The position numbers and the translations under genes are program-made. A DNA stretch of 64,000 nt from Ectopseudomonas guguanensis (GTDB taxonomy: Bacteria; Pseudomonadota; Gammaproteobacteria; Pseudomonadales; Pseudomonadaceae), in the NCBI RefSeq assembly GCF_900104265.1, contig NZ_FNJJ01000005.1, positions 62,001 through 126,000 of the forward strand, in the 5' to 3' direction. Numbering within the stretch: position 1 is the stretch's first letter; every line of letters starts with the position of its first letter. Under the pieces are notes generated by a model. The model saw only the letters and a program-made list of their open reading frames with translations, had not been told where the DNA came from and did no database searches. This document shows, one piece after another, positions 52,239-60,613 of the stretch.

Positions 52239-53723
52239 TCAGCGCTGCGGTTGTTGCTGCGCTTCGGCCTTCTCTGCAGTCAGATTGTCTTCCGAGGTGC
52301 TGCCGCCCCAGTAGTCGGCATTGGTGATGCCGAGCTTCTCCGGGTGGAATACCGGGTCCTTGCCCTCGTCCAGCTGCTGCTCGTAGTCCTTCAGGCACTT
52401 GTAGGCGACCTTGTGCATGAGCAGGATGGCGATGATGTTCAGCCAGGCCATTAGGCCCACGCCGAGGTCACCCAGATCCCAGGCGAAGGTGGCGGTGTGC
52501 ACGGTGCCGTAGACGGTAGCCGCGATGATGCCGAACTTCAGCAGCAGGGTGAGAATGGGGCGCTTCACCTTGCGGTTGATGTAGGCGATGTTGGTTTCGG
52601 CGATGTAGTAGTACGCCAGGATGGTGGTGAAGGCGAAGAAGAACAGGGCGATGGCGACGAAGGCGTTGCCGAAGCCGGGCATCATGTTTTCCATCGCGGT
52701 CTGCACGTAACCCGGGCCTGCAGCGACGCCGGCGATACCGGTGAACATCGCGCTGCCATCAGGCGCCTGGACGTTGTACTGACCGGTGATCAGCAGCATG
52801 AAGGCGGTGGCGGAGCAGACGAACAGGGTATCGACGTACACCGAGAAGCCCTGCACCAGACCCTGCTTGGCCGGGTGGCTGACGGCGGCGGCGGACGACG
52901 CGTGCGGACCAGTGCCCTGGCCGGCTTCGTTGGAGTACACGCCACGCTTGACGCCCCACTGGATGGCCATGCCGACGATGGCGCCGAAGCCGGCCTCGAG
53001 GCCGAAGGCGCTCTTGACGATCAGCATCACCACTTCCGGCAGCTTCTCGATGTTCAGCAGGATGATCACCAGCGCCACCAGGATGTAGCCCAGTGCCATG
53101 AACGGCACGACCACCTGGGTGAAGTGGGCGATGCGCTTGACGCCACCGAAGATGATCAGACCGATCAGCACGGCCAGCACGGCGGCGGTGACGTTCGGGT
53201 CGATACCAAAGGCGGTGTTGACGCTGGAGGCGATGGAGTTGGCCTGTACGCCCGGCAGCAGCAGGCCGCAGGCGAACACGGTGACAATGGCGAACAGCCA
53301 GGCGTACCACTTCAGACCCAGGCCGCGCTCGATGTAGAAGGCCGGGCCGCCGCGGTATTCACCGTTGAGCTTTTCCTTGTACACCTGACCGAGGGTGGAC
53401 TCGACGAACGCCGAGCTGGCGCCGAGGAAGGCCACCATCCACATCCAGAACACGGCACCCGGACCACCGAAGGTGATCGCGGTGGCCACACCGGCGATGT
53501 TGCCGGTACCGACGCGACCGGCGAGGGTCATGGTCAGAGCCTGGAAGGAGGTGATGCCATGTTCATCGGTCTTGCCGGTGAACATCAGGCGAATCATTTC
53601 TTTGAAGTGGCGAACCTGGAGGAAGCGGCCGCGCAGGGAGAAGTAGAGACCAACGCCGAGACAGAGGTAGATCAGCGCCGGGCTCCAGACCAGACCGTTT
53701 AGGGTCGAGACCAGTTCGTTCAT
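52239..53723 (-). CDS. Alanine/glycine:cation symporter (AGCS family)
   Basis: The 494-residue sodium-coupled amino-acid transporter has about eleven membrane segments. AGCS motifs are TLAGRVGTGNIAGVATAITFGGPGAVFWMW as consecutive short segments, GGVKRIAHFTQ and GVKRGVYSNEAGQGTGPHASSAA. It imports alanine or glycine with sodium. ATG 53723 (MNELVSTLNG) is preceded by AGGAG; the open frame further upstream is not family sequence. It occupies the place where chpD/chpE lie in PAO1. The 206-base gap to rsmE holds its promoter; a TTGACG near the rsmE end is the best -35 candidate but lacks a good -10. Confidence 0.95.
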   Translation of the reverse strand: MNELVSTLNGLVWSPALIYLCLGVGLYFSLRGRFLQVRHFKEMIRLMFTGKTDEHGITSFQALTMTLAGRVGTGNIAGVATAITFGGPGAVFWMWMVAFLGASSAFVESTLGQVYKEKLNGEYRGGPAFYIERGLGLKWYAWLFAIVTVFACGLLLPGVQANSIASSVNTAFGIDPNVTAAVLAVLIGLIIFGGVKRIAHFTQVVVPFMALGYILVALVIILLNIEKLPEVVMLIVKSAFGLEAGFGAIVGMAIQWGVKRGVYSNEAGQGTGPHASSAAAVSHPAKQGLVQGFSVYVDTLFVCSATAFMLLITGQYNVQAPDGSAMFTGIAGVAAGPGYVQTAMENMMPGFGNAFVAIALFFFAFTTILAYYYIAETNIAYINRKVKRPILTLLLKFGIIAATVYGTVHTATFAWDLGDLGVGLMAWLNIIAILLMHKVAYKCLKDYEQQLDEGKDPVFHPEKLGITNADYWGGSTSEDNLTAEKAEAQQQPQR

Positions 53724-53929
53724 GCAATGCTCCTGGGCATGCGGCCGCCTTTTGGGCGGTGCCGAGGCCCGTTGTTTGTTATTGGAAGAGAAACGACGCT
53801 GCGGGGCGCCGGCCTCGGCCGAGCGCGGGTTGCTGGTGAGCGGGTCGCGCGTGCGGCGCGCAGAGCATGACAAAGACTGCGGGTCTTGCAATCTCTTGAG
53901 GTCACAATTTGTTACGTCAAGGCGACATT

Positions 53930-54655
53930 TTACCCCTGAAGGTCGCCCCACAGCTGCTGAGCCACGCTCAGGGCCACCACGGGAGCCGTTTCCGTGCGTA
54001 AAACGCGCGGCCCCAGGCGGGCGGCGTGGAAGCCGGCGCCCTTGGCCTGGTCGACTTCGGCGTCGCTCAAACCACCTTCCGGGCCGATCAGAAAGGCCAG
54101 GCTATCCGGTTTGGCGTGGCTCTGCAGGGCAGCAGCGATCGGGTGCAGCACCAGCTTCAGGTCGGCTTCGGTCTGCTGCAGCCAGGCGGACAGTTCCAGC
54201 GGCGGATGAATGACAGGCAGCACCGAGCGACCGCATTGCTCGCAGGCGCTGATCGCCACCTGGCGCCAGTGGGCCAGGCGCTTGTCGGCGCGCTCGTCCT
54301 TCAGGCGCACCTCGCAGCGCTCGCTGACGATCGGGGTGATCTCGCTGGCGCCCAGCTCGGTGGCCTTCTGGATCGCCCAGTCCATGCGCTCGCCGCGTGA
54401 CAGGCCCTGGCCCAGGTGAATGCGTAGCGGCGATTCGGCCAGGCCGTCGAGCGCTTCACGCAGCTCCACGCGCACCGTCTTCTTGCCCACTTCGATCAGC
54501 TCGCCGAGGTATTCCCGGCCGCTGCCGTCGAACAGCTGCACCGCGTCGCCCGCGGCGTGTCGCAGCACGCGGCCGATGTAGTGGGCCTGGGCTTCGGGCA
54601 GCTCATGCTGGCCGAGAGAGAGCGGGGCGTCGATGAAGAAACGGGAAAGGCGCAT
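53930..54655 (-). CDS. rsmE: 16S rRNA m3U1498 methyltransferase
   Basis: The 241-residue SPOUT methyltransferase has an N-terminal PUA-like domain (MRLSRFFIDAPL, HYIGRVLRHAAGDAVQLFDG) and a C-terminal knot: KATELGASEITPIVSERCEV, FLIGPEGGLSDAEVD, ARLGPRVLRTETAPVVAL. It methylates U1498 of 16S rRNA. ATG 54655 is selected since upstream in-frame sequence is repeat DNA. In PAO1 rsmE also precedes bioA on the map. Confidence 0.96.
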   Translation of the reverse strand: MRLSRFFIDAPLSLGQHELPEAQAHYIGRVLRHAAGDAVQLFDGSGREYLGELIEVGKKTVRVELREALDGLAESPLRIHLGQGLSRGERMDWAIQKATELGASEITPIVSERCEVRLKDERADKRLAHWRQVAISACEQCGRSVLPVIHPPLELSAWLQQTEADLKLVLHPIAAALQSHAKPDSLAFLIGPEGGLSDAEVDQAKGAGFHAARLGPRVLRTETAPVVALSVAQQLWGDLQG

Positions 54656-54702
54656 AGGGAGGGCTGCACGCGGCAAGTTCGAAGCGGCAAGTGTAAAGGG
54701 GT

Positions 54703-54764
54703 GGTGCGCGCGGCGCACCCTACTGCGATGGCGCCGCTTCTTCGTAGGGTGCGCCGTGCGCACC
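54703..54764. repeat. REP pair, outward orientation
   Basis: Here the inverse unit comes first (54703-54723, one change, GCGCGC) and the exact forward unit second (54744-54764), the opposite order to most pairs in the window. It lies between rsmE and bioA. A direct repeat GCGGCAAG precedes it (near 54671 and 54684). Confidence 0.8.
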
Positions 54765-54784
54765 GGGCTTCGCTTATGGCTCGC

Positions 54785-56188
54785 TCAACCCGGATCGCGA
54801 TGATCGGGATAGCGATTGTCCACGGCCACGCTGACGGTTTCGCGGGTGGCGATATCGATGCCTTCGCTGGCCACCTCGGCGAGAAAATCGATCTCCTCGG
54901 GGGTGATCACGTAGGGCGGCAGGAAGTACACCACGCTGCCCAGCGGGCGCAGCAGCGCACCGCGCTTCAGTGCGTGCTGATACACCGCCAGGCCGCGCCG
55001 CTCCTGCCAGGGGTAGGCGGCTTTGCTGGCCTTGTCCTGCACCATCTCGACCGCCAGGGCCATGCCGGTCTGGCGCACTTCGGCGACGTGCGGATGATCC
55101 TTGAGATGCTCGGTGGCGCTGGCCATGCGTGCCGCCAGGGCCTTGTTGCGTTCGATCACGTCGTCATCGCGGAAGATATCCAGGGTCGCCAGGGCGGCGG
55201 CGCAGGCCAGCGGGTTGCCGGTATAGGTGTGCGAGTGGAGGAAGGCGCGCAGGGTGGCGTAGTCGTCGTAGAAGGCGCCGTATACCTCGTCGGTGGTCAG
55301 CACTGCGGCCATCGGCAGGTAGCCGCCGGTCAGTGCCTTGGACAGCACCAGGAAATCGGGAGTGATGCCGGCCTGCTCGCAGGCGAACAGGGTGCCGGTT
55401 CGGCCGAAGCCCACGGCGATCTCGTCATGGATCAGGTGCACGCCATAACGGTCGCAGGCTTCGCGCAGCAGCTTGAGGTAGATCGGGTGGTACATGCGCA
55501 TGCCGCCCGCGCCCTGGATCAGCGGCTCGACGATCACCGCGGCGACCTCGTGGTGATGCTCGGCCAGGGTGCGCTCCATATGAGCGAACATGACGCGCGA
55601 GTGTTCCTCCCAGCTCACGCCCTCGGGACGCAGGTAGCAGTCCGGGCTGGGTACCTTGAGGGTGTCGAGTAGCAGCGCCTTGTAGGTATCGGTGAACAGC
55701 GACACATCGCCCACCGACATCGCCGCCACGGTTTCGCCGTGATAACTGTTGGTGAGAGTGACGAAGCGCTTCTTGCCGGTCTGGCCGTTGTTGAGCCAGT
55801 AGTGGAAGCTCATCTTCAGCGCCACCTCGATGCCCGAGGAGCCGTTGTCGGCGTAGAACACCTTGGCAAGGCCGGGCGGAGTGATCTGCACCAGGCGCTC
55901 GGACAGTTCGATGACCGGCTGATGGGTGAAGCCGGCGAGCATGACGTGCTCGAGGCTCTCCAGCTGTTCGCGGATGCGCGCGTTGATGCGGGGGTTGGCG
56001 TGGCCGAAGACATTCACCCACCAGGAGCTGACCGCATCCAGATAGCGCTTGCCGTCGAAGTCCTCCAGCCATACGCCGGAGGCCTTGCGAATCGCCACCA
56101 GGGGCAGGCGCTCGTGATCCTTCATCTGGGTGCAGGGGTGCCACAACACGTCGAGATCGCGTTGCATCCAGTGGTCGTTCAAGCTCAT
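54785..56188 (-). CDS. bioA: Adenosylmethionine-8-amino-7-oxononanoate aminotransferase
   Basis: The 467-residue class III PLP aminotransferase has WHPCTQMKDHE and SSWWVNVFGHANPRIN at the N-terminus, ADNGSSGIEVALKM, SYHGETVAAMSVG, HLIHDEIAVGFGRTG and the PLP Lys in VLSKALTGGYLPMAA. It makes 7,8-diaminopelargonate in biotin synthesis using SAM. ATG 56188 (MSLNDHW) is preceded by GGGAGA; the next upstream ATG would add six residues. No other bio gene is adjacent. Confidence 0.95.
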   Translation of the reverse strand: MSLNDHWMQRDLDVLWHPCTQMKDHERLPLVAIRKASGVWLEDFDGKRYLDAVSSWWVNVFGHANPRINARIREQLESLEHVMLAGFTHQPVIELSERLVQITPPGLAKVFYADNGSSGIEVALKMSFHYWLNNGQTGKKRFVTLTNSYHGETVAAMSVGDVSLFTDTYKALLLDTLKVPSPDCYLRPEGVSWEEHSRVMFAHMERTLAEHHHEVAAVIVEPLIQGAGGMRMYHPIYLKLLREACDRYGVHLIHDEIAVGFGRTGTLFACEQAGITPDFLVLSKALTGGYLPMAAVLTTDEVYGAFYDDYATLRAFLHSHTYTGNPLACAAALATLDIFRDDDVIERNKALAARMASATEHLKDHPHVAEVRQTGMALAVEMVQDKASKAAYPWQERRGLAVYQHALKRGALLRPLGSVVYFLPPYVITPEEIDFLAEVASEGIDIATRETVSVAVDNRYPDHRDPG

Positions 56189-56329
56189 GGTGCGTCTCCC
56201 AATCATCAGCGCAACAGCCTACCAGAAGGCGCGCCCGCCGATCCGCCGGATACGGCCGCCCGGCCCCGTATGACGAACTTCCCCGGCGCTGCGCTGGACT
56301 AAGCTGGCGGGTTGGAATCACGCCTTTTT

Positions 56330-56350
56330 AATATCGTATTTCTCGATATT
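56330..56350. promoter_or_regulatory. Inverted repeat in an AT-rich promoter region
   Basis: AATATCG (56330-56336) and CGATATT (56344-56350) are perfect inverted repeats with a seven-base spacer. They lie in an unusually AT-rich stretch (56321-56400) upstream of the cytochrome b561 gene and are a plausible operator. Confidence 0.5.
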
Positions 56351-56427
56351 TCATAGCGAAATTTTCCGCTTTAAATCGATAGATTTGCCGTTAGTCTTGC
56401 TCGGAAACTGGATTGGGGAAGCCTCCC

Positions 56428-56973
56428 ATGCAATGGCGTAACACCTCTGCTCGTTATGGTCTGGTCAGCGTGCTGTTGCACTGGCTGGTGGCGCTGGTCG
56501 TGTTCGGCCTGTTCGCCCTGGGGTATTGGATGGTGGGCCTGAGTTATTACGACCCCTGGCGGCAGAGCGCGCCCGATCTGCACAAGAGCATCGGCATCCT
56601 GCTGTTCGCCGTCATGCTGCTGCGCGTGCTGTGGCGCTTGCTCAATCCGGCGCCTGCTGCGTTGGCCAGCCACGGCCAGCTCACTCGCCTGGCCTCGAAG
56701 CTGGGGCATGGCGTGCTCTATCTCGGCCTGTTCGGCGTGATGATCTCCGGCTATCTGATCTCCACCGCCGATGGCCGTGGCATCGAGGTGTTCGGCCTGT
56801 TCAGCGTGCCGGCGACCCTGACCGGCATCCCGCAGCAGGAGGACATCGCCGGCGCCATTCACGAATACCTGGCCTGGGGCCTGGTGATCTTCGCCGGCCT
56901 GCATGGCCTGGCGGCACTCAAGCACCATTTCATCGACCGCGATAGCACCCTGCTGCGGATGTTCGGGCGCTGA
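56428..56973 (+). CDS. Cytochrome b561 (YceJ-like)
   Basis: The 181-residue four-helix membrane cytochrome has candidate heme His in SVLLHWLVAL (helix 1), DLHKSIGILLF (helix 2), and HEYLAWGLVIFAGLHGLAALKHHF (helix 4). Such proteins carry electrons at the inner membrane. ATG 56428 is preceded by GGGGAAG. It is followed after 58 bases by yceI, the usual yceJ-yceI pair. The region upstream is AT-rich with an inverted repeat. Confidence 0.9.
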   Translation: MQWRNTSARYGLVSVLLHWLVALVVFGLFALGYWMVGLSYYDPWRQSAPDLHKSIGILLFAVMLLRVLWRLLNPAPAALASHGQLTRLASKLGHGVLYLGLFGVMISGYLISTADGRGIEVFGLFSVPATLTGIPQQEDIAGAIHEYLAWGLVIFAGLHGLAALKHHFIDRDSTLLRMFGR

Positions 56974-57031
56974 CGCATTCATAACCGGGCCAAGGCCCAC
57001 CTAGATCGACAACCTCGCAAGGAGAACACCC

Positions 57032-57607
57032 ATGTTGAAGAACGCCCTCGCTGCACTGGTTCTGGGTTCCGCGCTGATCGGCGGCCAGGCCATGGCGGCC
57101 GACTACGCCATCGACAAGCAAGGCCAGCACGCCTTCGTCAACTTCAAGATCAGCCACCTGGGTTACAGCTGGCTGTACGGCACCTTCAAGGACTTCGACG
57201 GTACGTTCAGCTTCGATGCCGCCAACCCGGAAGCCAGCAAGGTCAACGTGACCCTCAACACTGCCAGCGTCGACACCAACCACGCCGAGCGTGACAAACA
57301 CATCCGCAGTGCCGACTTCCTCAACGTGTCCAAGCACGGCACCGCTACCTTCGAGTCGACTTCGGTCAAGTCCACCGGCGAAGGCACCGCTGACGTCACC
57401 GGCAACCTGACTCTCAATGGCGTGACCAAACCGGTGGTGATCGCCGCCAAGTTCATCGGCGAAGGCAAGGACCCGTGGGGCGGCTACCGTGCCGGCTTCG
57501 AGGGCACCACCACCTTGAAGCTGAAGGACTTCGACATCACCAAGGACCTCGGCCCGGCTTCGGAAACCGTCGAGCTGATCATCTCGGTAGAAGGTATTCG
57601 TCAGTAA
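57032..57607 (+). CDS. yceI: YceI-family periplasmic protein
   Basis: The 191-residue protein has a signal peptide ([22 protein letters not shown]) cleaved before [10 protein letters not shown]. It has a YceI lipocalin-like barrel ([55 protein letters not shown]) that binds isoprenoids such as ubiquinone-8. Length and motifs are complete. It is likely co-transcribed with the cytochrome b561 gene and ends before a bidirectional terminator. The PAO1 equivalent is in the PA0423 position. Confidence 0.95.
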   Translation: MLKNALAALVLGSALIGGQAMAADYAIDKQGQHAFVNFKISHLGYSWLYGTFKDFDGTFSFDAANPEASKVNVTLNTASVDTNHAERDKHIRSADFLNVSKHGTATFESTSVKSTGEGTADVTGNLTLNGVTKPVVIAAKFIGEGKDPWGGYRAGFEGTTTLKLKDFDITKDLGPASETVELIISVEGIRQ

Positions 57608-57631
57608 GGTCCGGAGAGCTTTAGCGCTATC

Positions 57632-57652
57632 GGTGCGCACGGCGCACCCTAC
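57632..57652 (-). repeat. Single REP unit (exact), inverse
   Basis: An exact inverse copy (GGTGCGC-ACG-GCGCACC then CTAC) lies 24 bases after yceI and 18 bases before the shared terminator. Confidence 0.9.
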
Positions 57653-57670
57653 GCTCAACGCCCTCGCACC

Positions 57671-57705
57671 AACGAAAACGCCGCCCATCGGGCGGCGTTT
57701 TCGTT
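57671..57705. terminator. Bidirectional rho-independent terminator
   Basis: AACGAAAACGCCGCCC (57671-57686) and GGGCGGCGTTTTCGTT (57690-57705) form a perfect 16-bp stem with a three-base loop (ATC). T-rich ends on both strands serve the convergent yceI and rhlE genes. Confidence 0.93.
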
Positions 57706-57716
57706 TGCACGTCAGC

Positions 57717-59618
57717 TTACTCGTCGCGGTTGCGCGTCAGCAGCGCCGGCTTCTCGCCGCGCGGCCGCGAGCTGTTGCTCAGCTCGTCGAGTTGCTCTGC
57801 GGTGGGGAAGCGATCCAGGCGCGAGCCCTTGTGCATGATGATCGGCTGCTTCTCGCGCGGGTTGCGCACGGCCGCCTCGGCGCGCGGCAGTTCGTCACGG
57901 TCAAGCGAGGTGATGCGACCATCATGGGCAGGACGGCCGCGGCCACGGTTGCCACCGTTGCGGCCCTGGCCACCTTGACCGCCCTGACCACCGCCCTGGC
58001 GGCGCTTCTTGCCCGCGCCATTGCCCGCGCCGTTGCTGCCGCCGTTGTTGCTGCGCGGTCCCTTGCCGTTCTGCCGCGGCTGGCCCTGCGCCGCGCCATT
58101 GGCGGGTGCGGCGCCGGAGCGACGGCCACGGCCCTGCTGCTTGTTCTGGTTGGGGCTGACGTAGTCGACACGGTTGCCGAAGTTGTCGATCTCGTCGTCG
58201 AGGAATTCCTCCGGATCACGATCCGGCGGCAGCGCGGGGATCGCCGCGGCGGCCTGGCCCTGGCCATCGTTGCGCGGTCCCTGGCCGCGGCGTTTCTGGC
58301 CCTGCGGCTTGGCCTTCTGTTCCTTGCCGCTGTCCTTGCCCTTGTCCTTGCGACCGCTGCCGTGGCGCTCGCCCTTGGGCTTGTCGCCGCCTTCGGCCTT
58401 CTGTTTCTTCTGCCCGGCATTGCGCGGTTGGCGCGGTTCGCGCACTTCCGGGCGCTCCGCTTCCACGGCGCTGGCATCGAAGCCCATCAGGTCACCGTCG
58501 GGGATCTTCTGCTTGGTCATGCGTTCGATGCTTTTCAGCAGTTTCTCTTCGTCCGGGGCGACCAGCGAGATGGCCTCGCCGCTACGGCCGGCGCGGCCGG
58601 TACGGCCGATACGATGCACGTAGTCTTCCTCGACGTTGGGCAGCTCGAAGTTGACCACGTGCGGCAACTGGTCGATGTCCAGGCCGCGAGCGGCGATATC
58701 GGTGGCGACCAGGATGCGCACCTGGTTCGCCTTGAAGTCGGCCAGGGCCTTGGTGCGCGCGTTCTGGCTCTTGTTGCCGTGGATCGCAGCCGCCGGCAGG
58801 CCGTGCTTGTCGAGGTACTCGGCCAGACGGTTGGCGCCGTGCTTGGTGCGGGTGAACACCAGCACCTGTTCCCAGGCGCCCTGGGTGATCAGGTGGGCCA
58901 GCAGGGCGCGCTTGTGGCTGGCAGCCAGGCGGAACACGCGCTGCTCGATACGCTCGACCGTGGTGTTCGGCGGGGTGACCTCGATGCGCTCCGGGTTGTG
59001 CAGCAGCTTGCCGGCCAGGTCAGTGATGTCCTTGGAGAAGGTCGCCGAGAACAGCAGGTTCTGGCGCTGCGCCGGCAGGCGGGCGAGGACCTTCTTCACG
59101 TCATGGATGAATCCCATGTCGAGCATGCGGTCGGCTTCGTCCAGCACCAGGATTTCCACGTGGGACAGATCTACGCTGCCCTGGCCGGCCAGGTCGAGCA
59201 GACGGCCCGGGCAGGCGACGAGCACGTCGACGCCCTTGGCCAGTGCCTGGACCTGCGGATTCATGCCGACACCGCCGAAGATGCAGGCGCTGACGAATTT
59301 CAGGTCACGCGCATAGATCTTGAAGCTGTCGTGCACCTGGGCGGCCAGTTCGCGGGTGGGGGTCAGTACCAGCACGCGCGGTTGTTTCGGGCCATGGCGC
59401 TGTTCGCGGTCCGGGTGGCCGGCGGGGAACAGACGCTCGAGAATCGGCAGGGCGAAGCCTGCGGTCTTACCCGTGCCCGTCTGGGCCGCCACCATGAGAT
59501 CGCGACCTTGCAACACGGCGGGAATGGCCCGCTGTTGCACCGGAGTGGGCTGGGTGTAGCCGGCGGATTCGATCGCACGGACTAGAGCCTCGGAGAGACC
59601 GAGGGAAGCAAAGGACAT
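57717..59618 (-). CDS. rhlE: DEAD-box RNA helicase RhlE (RhlE2-type)
   Basis: The 633-residue helicase has a Q motif ([13 protein letters not shown]), [24 protein letters not shown] at [15 protein letters not shown], and [13 protein letters not shown]. The catalytic core ends near 390. A long basic, Gly/Gln/Asn/Lys-rich tail of about 240 residues follows ([19 protein letters not shown]), probably disordered and RNA-binding. In PAO1 the gene in this context is RhlE2, a helicase with an extended C-terminus linked to RNA turnover. ATG 59618 gives [12 protein letters not shown], the standard start. The 189-base upstream gap suggests a long leader. Confidence 0.93.
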   Translation of the reverse strand: MSFASLGLSEALVRAIESAGYTQPTPVQQRAIPAVLQGRDLMVAAQTGTGKTAGFALPILERLFPAGHPDREQRHGPKQPRVLVLTPTRELAAQVHDSFKIYARDLKFVSACIFGGVGMNPQVQALAKGVDVLVACPGRLLDLAGQGSVDLSHVEILVLDEADRMLDMGFIHDVKKVLARLPAQRQNLLFSATFSKDITDLAGKLLHNPERIEVTPPNTTVERIEQRVFRLAASHKRALLAHLITQGAWEQVLVFTRTKHGANRLAEYLDKHGLPAAAIHGNKSQNARTKALADFKANQVRILVATDIAARGLDIDQLPHVVNFELPNVEEDYVHRIGRTGRAGRSGEAISLVAPDEEKLLKSIERMTKQKIPDGDLMGFDASAVEAERPEVREPRQPRNAGQKKQKAEGGDKPKGERHGSGRKDKGKDSGKEQKAKPQGQKRRGQGPRNDGQGQAAAAIPALPPDRDPEEFLDDEIDNFGNRVDYVSPNQNKQQGRGRRSGAAPANGAAQGQPRQNGKGPRSNNGGSNGAGNGAGKKRRQGGGQGGQGGQGRNGGNRGRGRPAHDGRITSLDRDELPRAEAAVRNPREKQPIIMHKGSRLDRFPTAEQLDELSNSSRPRGEKPALLTRNRDE

Positions 59619-59759
59619 GGGCAATCCTGTACGTAGTGAGGGCGTGGCCCTATGGGGTGATATTGCCTGGCTTGAATCATGCGTGGGGCGCGTGATCCCG
59701 TCCGGTACTGCTGGCTTCTGGGAGCTAGCATCCGGGCGCAAGCCTGGCGGGAAGGCCCG

Positions 59760-59765
59760 AGTATA
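59760..59765 (-). promoter_or_regulatory. Candidate -10 box of rhlE
   Basis: On the minus strand TATACT (five of six consensus) lies 142 bases upstream of the rhlE start, giving a leader of roughly 135 nt. The matching -35 is poor, so the assignment is tentative. Confidence 0.35.
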
Positions 59766-59807
59766 ACAGAGCCGAGAGGTTGCGCAGCTATCAGCCTGTC
59801 GGCTGGT

Positions 59808-60566
59808 TCACGGCCCGGGCTGCTCGGGGTTGGCATAGCGTTGCTGCAGGCGCGCATAGGCGGGCTCGCGCTTGAAGCGGCGCAGCTCGCCAGCGAAGTC
59901 GGCCGCCAGTCGCTGCAGCGCCGGGTCGCGACGCAACGCCAGGTACAGGCGGTCATGGCCGACGGCCTTGCGGTTGTAGTCGACCTGATCGAGCAGGCCC
60001 AGCTGCGCGCTCAGGTAGAGGCCCGCGCGGCGATCGTTGACCACCAGATCGACACGGTGGCGCACCAGCTTGCCCAGGTTGGCTTCGTGAGTCGGCGCCT
60101 CCTCGCGACTGAATAGCGTCGAGGTGCGCAAGGCTTCGTCGTTGTACCAGTAGCCGGGCGAGATGCCGATCACCAGATCGCGCAGGTCTTCCAGGCGCTC
60201 ATAAGGGTAGGGACGGTTGCGCGCGTGGAACAGCACGAGCTCGACTTCGCTCAGCGGCTCATCGACGAAGAGCATGCTCGCCTCGCGCTCGGGCAGATGG
60301 AAGATATCCAGAATGCCGTCGGCATGGCCGTGTTCCAGCGCCAGCAGGCAGCGTTTCCAGGGCAGGAACTGCAGCTCCAGCTGCATGCCCAGGCGGCTCA
60401 GCACCTCGCGGGTTATCTCGTAATCGAGGCCGGCCGCCTGGCCGTTTTCCTCATGCACATAAGGCGGCCAGGCCTCCGTGACCAGGCGCAGCGTTTCGCC
60501 GCGAGCGGCGAACGCGATGCAACCTAGCAGCAGGATGGCGATAATCTGGCGCTGGATTAATGGCAT
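59808..60566 (-). CDS. Periplasmic solute-binding protein (SBP family 3-like)
   Basis: The 252-residue protein has a signal peptide (IIAILLLGCIAFAARG, ending before ETLRLVTEAWPPY) and a bacterial family 3 binding fold: TEAWPPYVHEENGQAAGLDYEITREVL, LEHGHADGILDIFH, IGISPGYWYND. No ABC permease genes are adjacent, so it is an orphan binding protein; it could feed a transporter elsewhere or act in sensing. Ligand unknown. The gene is 189 bases from rhlE and 47 bases downstream of ppnN on the same strand. Confidence 0.85.
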   Translation of the reverse strand: MPLIQRQIIAILLLGCIAFAARGETLRLVTEAWPPYVHEENGQAAGLDYEITREVLSRLGMQLELQFLPWKRCLLALEHGHADGILDIFHLPEREASMLFVDEPLSEVELVLFHARNRPYPYERLEDLRDLVIGISPGYWYNDEALRTSTLFSREEAPTHEANLGKLVRHRVDLVVNDRRAGLYLSAQLGLLDQVDYNRKAVGHDRLYLALRRDPALQRLAADFAGELRRFKREPAYARLQQRYANPEQPGP

Positions 60567-60613
60567 TGCGCCAGGTTAGCCATTTTGCTCGTGCCCCGAA
60601 AGCCCGGCATCGC

